Positions 56,901 through 64,000 of a stretch of DNA of 64,000 nt are shown one piece after another (within the stretch, counting starts at the first letter, position 1; every line of letters starts with the position of its first letter). The translations under genes were made by a program, and so were the position numbers. This DNA is from Otis tarda (lineage: Eukaryota; Chordata; Aves; Otidiformes; Otididae): contig CM048554.1 of assembly GCA_026413225.1 (NCBI GenBank), positions 72,346,463 through 72,410,462 of the forward strand, in the 5' to 3' direction. The notes under the pieces are model-generated. The model saw only the letters and a list, made by a program, of their open reading frames with translations, made no database searches and was not told the origin of the DNA.

Positions 56901-59900
56901 TGTATAAAAATACCGTAAATATTCTGAAGCCTTTCGCTAAGAAGAGCTACAAAGACCCAAATCTGTCAAAGGGTTAAGTCATTTGGGTGAAACTGTGCAA
57001 ACTGCCATTTTTTCTTTTTTCTGTCTTTTTTGTTTCTTTGTTTTCCATGCCTTAGGAATAATAGGTATATTCTGATTTTTTTCCACTGAAATTGCAAAAC
57101 ATTTATCTTTAAGACATAATTTCTAGTCCTGATATTAAAGTATTTTTGTTCAGATGAAGTGTCTGGTTTGTCTTTTAAATTATATTTTTAAAAAAATATC
57201 TCACCTATACTTGAGTGATCGTGTTGCCCTGAAGCATCAAGTTTGTCTGGATGAACGGAGAGCTCAAATGAAAGGTAACGGTATGGTAATGGTGGTAGTA
57301 GTATAATTGTGGTTGTACTTGAGGATTTATTGAGAAAGTAGAGGGTAGAAGACTGAGGGTAGTAACTGTCTGAGTAGACAAGGCTGAGTTGCATTTGAAG
57401 AAAAGATGTGTAATTGGTGAGGGCTAGAACTGCAAGTATTTATTTTTTAGCTGTATAAAATTTTTAGGACGGTTTAGATAAGGGTGGCTTCAACAGGTGG
57501 GAGGAAGATGGAGAGAAAACTTTTATATTGGGCCGAGCTGTCATAAAACAAGCAGAAGGTTAGAGGCAGCTATAAATGATGATGGAAAGAGGAAAATAAA
57601 ATTTCAGCTGGGGTCAAGGAAGATCATTCAGCATTTCTGTGTGTCCCAGTGCCTGACTGATGGACTTCAGAGGCTGCTCCCAGTGACCATGGTCACTGAA
57701 TAGTCCTCTGCGGTTTTTTCCGGAGATCCACATGTGACAGAAGAGAAATGCGTCCTGAGGGTATGTGTAAGGAGTCTGTTTTTGCTGATTAAAACAGCTC
57801 AATGACCTGAAGAAAAAAATACCTAAATTATTTCAAGCTTACCTTTTGTCCAGAGCATGTCTTTTCCAATACGACATGGTTTCCAGTTCTTCAGAAACTG
57901 CAGAAGTTTCTCAGTTGGAGGGGAACCCGGGAGTTGAGAAGTAGCGAGCGTGCTGGTTTTGAAAGAAAAATATTTGTGTTTTTTTTTTTTCTTTTCTCAA
58001 CAAGAAAGTTGTTGCTGCTTATCCTTCAGAGCAGCCTTGCCTTCTCTGTGTTTGCCTGGTGTACCCCAGCCACTGAGGTACTGGTACCTGCTCCTGGTGC
58101 CCACGCCTGAGCTGTGTGAGACTCAAACAGGGCTTACAGGCCATACGGCTGGATGTGGCCAAGCAGTATTTTTCAAGCGTTTTCCCTTTTTTAAGGGAAA
58201 ATTGAAGTCACTTGTGTAAATTTTCCACACACTTTGCAAGTGTTTAACTCAATCAGCTGTCAAAATTATTTGGTGTTTCTCTGTCAGCCTTCTGCTTAGT
58301 CTGCCAAAACTTGTCTCTCCTAGCTGGGGAAGCATTGGAGCTGCCAGCGTTTTGAAGGTTCTGAGGGAGGATGCTCTTCCAGCACCCCATGAGAGGTATG
58401 TTAGAAGAGCATCAATCCCTAAAAAACCCAGGAAAATGGGTTAAAATGGTGCTGTTTTTTCTTTATAACTTTCTGCTGGAGACAATGATCACATTTCCCT
58501 GATTAAATTTTTGGCACTCTGTATTTCTTCAAATTTCCTTTTTGAAATGCGAAAGCACTGCTCCTCTGAAGTGCAGCCCGTGCCCTCTCCCCAGCATCCC
58601 CTGCAGCAGCTGTGGGGCCATGGGCTCTCTGCTGCCTGGTTTTCAATGGCTGGGTCTCAGACAGGAGGTTTTGAAAATGTAAAAACAAGCAAAGTGAGAG
58701 TACAGGCATTTGCAGACATGTTTTTATTGTCTGTAGTGCTGGAAGTCAGGGGTGCTTGGGAGACATCTGGTAACTTTCCTGTTGAATTGCAAGACTTCAA
58801 ACTGTTAATGAATGTGTCTGTAGATCTCCATGAGTCCTGCTGATTAAATCTTAGTTTTCCTTTTAATGGTCTAGATATTTGCACAAATACTACTTCTGTA
58901 AAATGGAATAAAACAGAATGACATGAAAATATTTTTATCTATTGATATTTTATTTGCTGTTATCGCAAGTGTTTATTATCAATTTCTTCAGTGGAATGAA
59001 AGCATTGGCAGCCACACTGCTGAACCAGAGTAGCTGTGTATCCAGTCCACTGGGCTTACACCGCTGGAAGTGTCCTTGCCCTGAACGTTTTCCTTCTGAT
59101 AAGAAATGGAATGGCCCAGTTCACTCCCTGTTGGAACGACCTGCGGTGAGTTTGCTGCTGTTGACACTTCCTCAGCTACGGGTGGGTGAAAGCTGCTGTG
59201 GGTTGCCCATGCTGATCCTCTTACAGGATCAGAGCCTTCGGGTTACAGCCACAAAGGTTCCTTTTGGTTTCATTTATAATTCATGTGGTTATTTATAGTT
59301 CTGTGGGAAGGGATTCCTGATGGGCGCTATGACTTAAACCCTTCAATGGATGCGCACCTCAGCTGCCGAGTCTTGGCACCTTTGAACTTGAAACTGAGGA
59401 ATCCTTTTATACAGGACAAGTGGGGATTTTTGTATAGCTATCAAATGAGTGTTACTGCACAATTTCCTATTTCTTTGATCTTCCTTTTTGTCCAGTGTGA
59501 CAGTTCAGGGGTTTTGCTGATTTACAACAGATGCGGAGTGTCGTAAGACAATTAAGGGAGTTAGCAGAAATTTTTCAGATCTGGTGTGCTCCTGAAGTGA
59601 TTATTCTAAATCCAGGTCACATATTACTAACTTTGAAACTGATTTTATATTAAAATGAAGGACATAGGCACTTCCATATTAGTAAGAACGCTATGTATAG
59701 TAAATTAACGTAGTTGTCTTTAGTGATATGGTTAAACAGGCAAGTGTATTTTGAGCTTTCTCAGTTTTATGCTATTTTCAAAATCAAAACTTGTCTGTTA
59801 CTTAGTAATTGCAATTTGTGATCAGAATCCTAAAGGTTTTAGTGCTAAGTATTTGCATTTGTACTTAGTGCCAAAAGGGGGCAGCAGCCTCCTGCAAATC

Positions 59901-60143
59901 TTCAGTGTTAACCAGACTTGGAGAAAGAGAACCTATTTTTTTCTGAGTTGTTTGGTGGTGGTTTGTTTGGGTTTTTTTTTTAATGTAAAAAATAGAATAA
60001 GCTTTATTTGTTAGAACTATTTATAGTAACATGTACTCTCAAGATAAAAAATATCCAGTCTAGTTCACATCCTGTGGCAAGTACTTCGCAGGTTACACAT
60101 CTTATGGTAAAAAATATGCTCTGTGTCTTTTTTGGCTAAGTTG

Positions 60144-60256
60144 AATGAGGCTCTGAGCAACCTGATCCAGTTGGAGATGTCCCTGCTCGTTGCAAGGGGA
60201 TTGGGCTAGATGACCTGTAAAGATCCTTTCCAACCCAAACCATTCTATGATTCTGT
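60144..60256 (+). mobile_element. CR1 LINE 3' fragment
   Basis: About 110 bp with GAGGCTCTGAGCAACCTGAT, GGGCTAGATGACCTGTAAAG and CATTCTATGATTCTGT at its end. 5'-truncated. Confidence 0.9.
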
Positions 60257-61316
60257 GCATTGTATGTGCAAGCACACGTGAACGCACGCACAGACAGTTA
60301 TAATTTCTGGATTCATGACTTGTCAAAGAACACTTAAATATCCCTGTAAATTACTTTAGAAATGAGTGCTCTGCTCTCTTACAAGCTCACACCCAAGCAG
60401 TGAAATTTTTTTATGTTTGTGGGCAGATCAAGTCTTTCCAAAAAAAGGGACCAAATGCACCGATAAAACATGAAATGAAATACCTGATAGTTTGTAAACT
60501 CTCCTGGCTGAACTTTGGCAGTGCCCTTCAATGATGATATGCAGCCAGCCTTGTCACATTCCTGGGATCTTTGCTGGAACAGAGGCTGCCCATGGTCATG
60601 TCAGACTGTGGTGAGAAGTGAAAAAAGGGAGATAATAATTATATTTTGCTGTACTTCAGTTTCAGACAGAAGCTTCTCGGTCAGAGGAAGGAGGAAGGTC
60701 AGTTCACATTGACCCACCCTCATCTTTTCTCTGCTGCTGTTCGTTTCCAGTGGCCACCAAATGGGAGTGCGGTCTCCAAACCTTGTTTGCTGTCGTTAAC
60801 CAGGTGATCAGTGGACTTGTCAACCAAATGTTCTGTGGCATCAAATATTTATGTCCATGATGCTGATCCTTATATAGTGATGCGATTGTACTATAAATGA
60901 GGGGGGATGGAGTGTGACTTCATCTGTCAAAAAATTTGCCTACATAAATGAAATACATACCCTAAAGGGGTATATTTTATGAATGCCATCTGTCAGGCAT
61001 TTGCAAGATAGTAGAAAAGTTATTGCACTTTGCATTGTGGGGTGTCAAAAGACTTATGCTGCCTTTTATGATGAGATGCTGAAAGTGCTTGGATATCTGT
61101 GGAAAAGAAGATGCATGAGCGGTCCGCAACCTTTCCACATCCACGTACAACTCTGACATTTCCATATAACAGGCATGCTTTATCCAGGTCACCTTATTCA
61201 AATTTTATAAAACTGTCTGTCAGAACAGATGGTGTCACTTAAGGATAAAAAGCTTAGCCATAGATGTGAAGAAAAGCTGCCTCTTCAAGAGAGGTCTGCT
61301 AGCACATCGTAGTCTT

Positions 61317-61366
61317 TATACTCCTATATACTCCTATATACTCCTATATACTCCTATATACTCCTA
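61317..61366 (+). repeat. 10-bp tandem repeat (CTCCTATATA)n
   Basis: Four full copies of CTCCTATATA plus partial copies at both ends, without mismatches, which suggests recent expansion. No gene adjoins it. Confidence 0.95.
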
Positions 61367-64000
61367 GTCTTCTCTCCCTGCATGACAGAGGACTTCTCAC
61401 AGCTTTGCGATCGATGTTTTCAAAGGCCTTTACGTTTTTGGGTGGACTTGACTTGTTGCTACAGCTCTGGACAAATGGCAGCATATCTGTCTGACTCAGT
61501 TTGCCCATCCGTGAAATGGTTGCCTGGGCCACAGAAATTAAGATTTGTAAAATACATTTGTAAAGGCTGAAGTTTCTACTGCATGCTGAAGGCGTTAAAT
61601 CATTCAGACCAGAGCCTGGGTAGTGGCTAATGTAACTTCTTGTCTTTCTACAGTCTTTTCTCCCCTTCTTTTATGGCAAGCATCACCATCTTCTCTGCTA
61701 CCTGGCAGTTCTCACGGAGAAGGACTTCTGATAAGCTCCCTGTTGTGGGTCAGGCTTCAGCCATTGCTGTATGTTTCTGTATTGTTTGTATGAAATTGTT
61801 CCTGGTGTTTCCTTTAAGCCTAGAATTTTGGCATTACTTTTTTGGCTCCCTTCTAACAGGCAACACACATGTGTTTTTAAAGTCTATTATTGTCTGTTGT
61901 CATCTGATCTGGCTAAAACAACGTTCCTCTTTGGGTGTGCAATCACTAAGGGAGCTTTTCCAGTACGGTCTGTTAAAAATTTTGTGTCTAGTCAAAATTA
62001 CTGATTCCTGAGATCAGTTCAGAGTGGTTAATCAGGACACAAAAGCCTTAGCAACAGTACTGTGTCATTTATGCTGGCTTATATTTTTTGCTGTGCTGAA
62101 AAATGTTGTGTTTTAACTTAATCAAGTTGTCTCCTTCCTGGATTTCTCTTTTTAATACCTGTGGCTGTATACAAATAAATGGGATTATAATAGCTCGGAT
62201 GTCGCATGGCAGCTCAGTAGCTGTGTTGCAAGTGGCAGAGTAAATAATGAATTAACTCAGCCCAGGACAAGAGGTTACTGAATAACCTCTGCGTACTGTA
62301 GGTGGCAAATGTTTTTCAGGACTTGCAGGCGCATAATGTGAGGCCAAGCCTAAACAAATACGGTGACGTTTGAATGAAAAAGTCTCCAAATTCTCGTCTC
62401 CAGACTATACAATGAGATAGCACAGAAAGTCGGATGCTAGGCGTCCTCCTTATCATGGATAGCATGAGTTTTCCCCAGCTAAGGATGTCTTCCCTCTTGT
62501 CTTTATCTGGTTTAGAAATACTTTATCTGACCCCTTCTCATGTGTCCTTCATGGATGGTAGGACTGCACTGGGGGAGGGGTGCTCAAAAGAAAGAAACCC
62601 TCAGGAGAAGTTTCTATTTTAAGTTTGAAAGTGATTATGCAGAAATGGCACCTTCCCTTAAGTAAGCCTGTTCGTTGAAACTTGGTCAGTCTTCAGTAAT
62701 TCATAGGCGTTGCTGCCGCTTCTCCGTAACACTGTTAGTCTTGTTAACTTCACCCAGCTATGGAAGGGTAATTTTCGGTGTAGGTATCAACAATACTGAT
62801 GAGTTTCAAATGAAAGGATAAATTCTGCTTTCATTTACCCCATGCTGTGCTATCGCAGCGGAGGTTTGAGGTCCGTACAAGCTTACGTCATAGCTGACAT
62901 CAGAAAGAAAAGGGCAGTATAAAATTTTTATTATGGAAGATAATAAGGGCAAACAGGAATGCAACAACACAACCCTGTCATTCCTGAGGCCTGGGCTGCT
63001 AACAGTCTGGGGGAGCCCTTAATGCACTCACTCACAGAGCAAACCTGGCCTGGTTTTGGAGAGAAGGTGAGTGGAGGAATACTGATAGATGTCTACGAGG
63101 TTACTTTTCCGTGAGTGCCTGACCCCACAGGACTTCTGTAAGATCACTGACCTCTTTCTTAGAGGTCACAAAACTCCTGCTCATTTTCTTGCTTTTTGTT
63201 ACTTGCCCCTCTGAACGGAATGAGAACACCCTGGAGAAGAATTACGGCCTTGCATTCTGTTTGGCAAAAGCCAGGGCACAGACAACTAATTGCACTTCAT
63301 TTGTTTTTTATTAACTACCTCAGTGGTGAATTTATATGCATATTTTTGAAGGTGTTGCTGAAATGCAATGCTTTTTAGGTTTTAAGGTCAAAGGATGTTA
63401 GTGTAACTTAGTGTAAACAGTATAATTGGTTATGGCAGTAATGCTTCCTTGCTGTGGTTTTTGGATCCCTCAGAAATAGTGAGGGATGAATGCCACCTGT
63501 ATTACATGGATATGAAATTGAGGCTTACTGGGGATGTCACAACAGACCTCACCTGGGGGTTTCCTTTCACACTGTTCCCATTTGACCGTGGGTGTAGGCC
63601 AGGGGCATGGGCTCTACTGGTTGGTGATACTGGTCACCTGCTTTGCTCTTTGTTGCAGGCGCAGGTTGGACCACCTCAGTACTGAAAGCCCTCTGGTGCC
63701 TTCTGCAATGGCCACGAGACCGTTTGACTCCAGTGCAACGAAGGTGAATCCTGAGGAGCTTAGCTTCTGGTAATGTGTCCAGGGAGTCTGGCAGTGATGG
63801 ATCAGCGCTGGGGAGGGTGTGGCAATCCTTGCAATGAGTCTATATGGGATGGGATTCTCCAGCACTGTGCAAAAACAAATCATATGTGATTTAATGGTTG
63901 TGATCCACCAGTTAAGCACAGTTAGGTGTCTCCTTCTGTAACAGCACCTACAGCCTGACATTCCCATCCTGTGTAGGGAATATTTTGTGCCTCAGACGGG

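Larger units (their letters stand above)
56901..64000. other. Downstream intergenic DNA, no gene supported
   Basis: By mammalian synteny the DCBLD1 3' end could follow on the minus strand, but I recognised none of its domains or tail. Open frames of 60-123 codons are present on both strands without recognisable motifs. One exon-like block (58992-59145, plus) has acceptor TTTCTTCAG, an open frame and donor GCG|GTGAGT, but no recognised product. Confidence 0.5.

Noticed and set aside
63659..63743. Exon-like block with TTGTTGCAG acceptor and AAG|GTGAAT donor
   Set aside because: Phase does not fit the other downstream candidate, no recognisable product, and the donor is only moderate.
56901..64000. 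Expected DCBLD1 3' end on the minus strand
   Set aside because: Synteny suggests it, but no exon with recognisable sequence was seen.

Overview
This is nuclear DNA from a bird. Two things show it: CR1 LINE 3' ends with the typical TCTATGATTCTAT tail, and long solo LTRs of avian endogenous retrovirus type. The species cannot be named from the sequence. The genes match the vertebrate NUS1 - NEPN - GOPC block (human 6q22, mouse chr10 synteny, from memory).

Layout. (1) 1-3392, minus strand: the 5' end of NUS1 (Nogo-B receptor, subunit of cis-prenyltransferase). Only coding exon 1 (2987-3392) is inside; the rest lies off the left edge. Its CpG-island promoter is at about 3393-3900. (2) 6198-16199, minus strand: a complete three-exon nephrocan gene (NEPN), a secreted leucine-rich-repeat proteoglycan-family protein of 512 aa as joined here. 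Its second intron uses a GC donor. (3) 16.3-24.9 kb: AT-rich intergenic DNA between the divergent NEPN and GOPC genes. (4) 25896-53278, plus strand: a complete GOPC gene (Golgi-associated PDZ and coiled-coil protein, also PIST, CAL or FIG). It has nine coding exons including a 24-nt microexon and encodes 463 aa. A long 3' UTR follows, probably to about 56.9 kb. (5) 57-64 kb: downstream DNA with a CR1 fragment and a short tandem repeat, and no gene I can support.

Two solo LTRs of one family (about 1.15 kb, each with its own 5-bp target duplication) sit in opposite orientation in GOPC introns 1 and 5. They flank exons 2-5 as a long, nearly identical inverted repeat. This is the most unusual structure in the window: it could favour back-splicing of a 531-nt exon circle with no stop codon. 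The sense-oriented copy also brings a poly(A) signal into the intron before the PDZ exons. Other points of interest are the GOPC microexon, a candidate stop-containing cassette exon inside the PDZ-coding part, and the NEPN GC-AG intron.

The three genes act in different places: NUS1 in dolichol synthesis at the ER, nephrocan in the extracellular matrix, and GOPC at the trans-Golgi. Their adjacency is inherited synteny and not a functional cluster. All exon limits were read by eye from splice consensus, reading phase and recalled vertebrate orthologues; no alignment was run.
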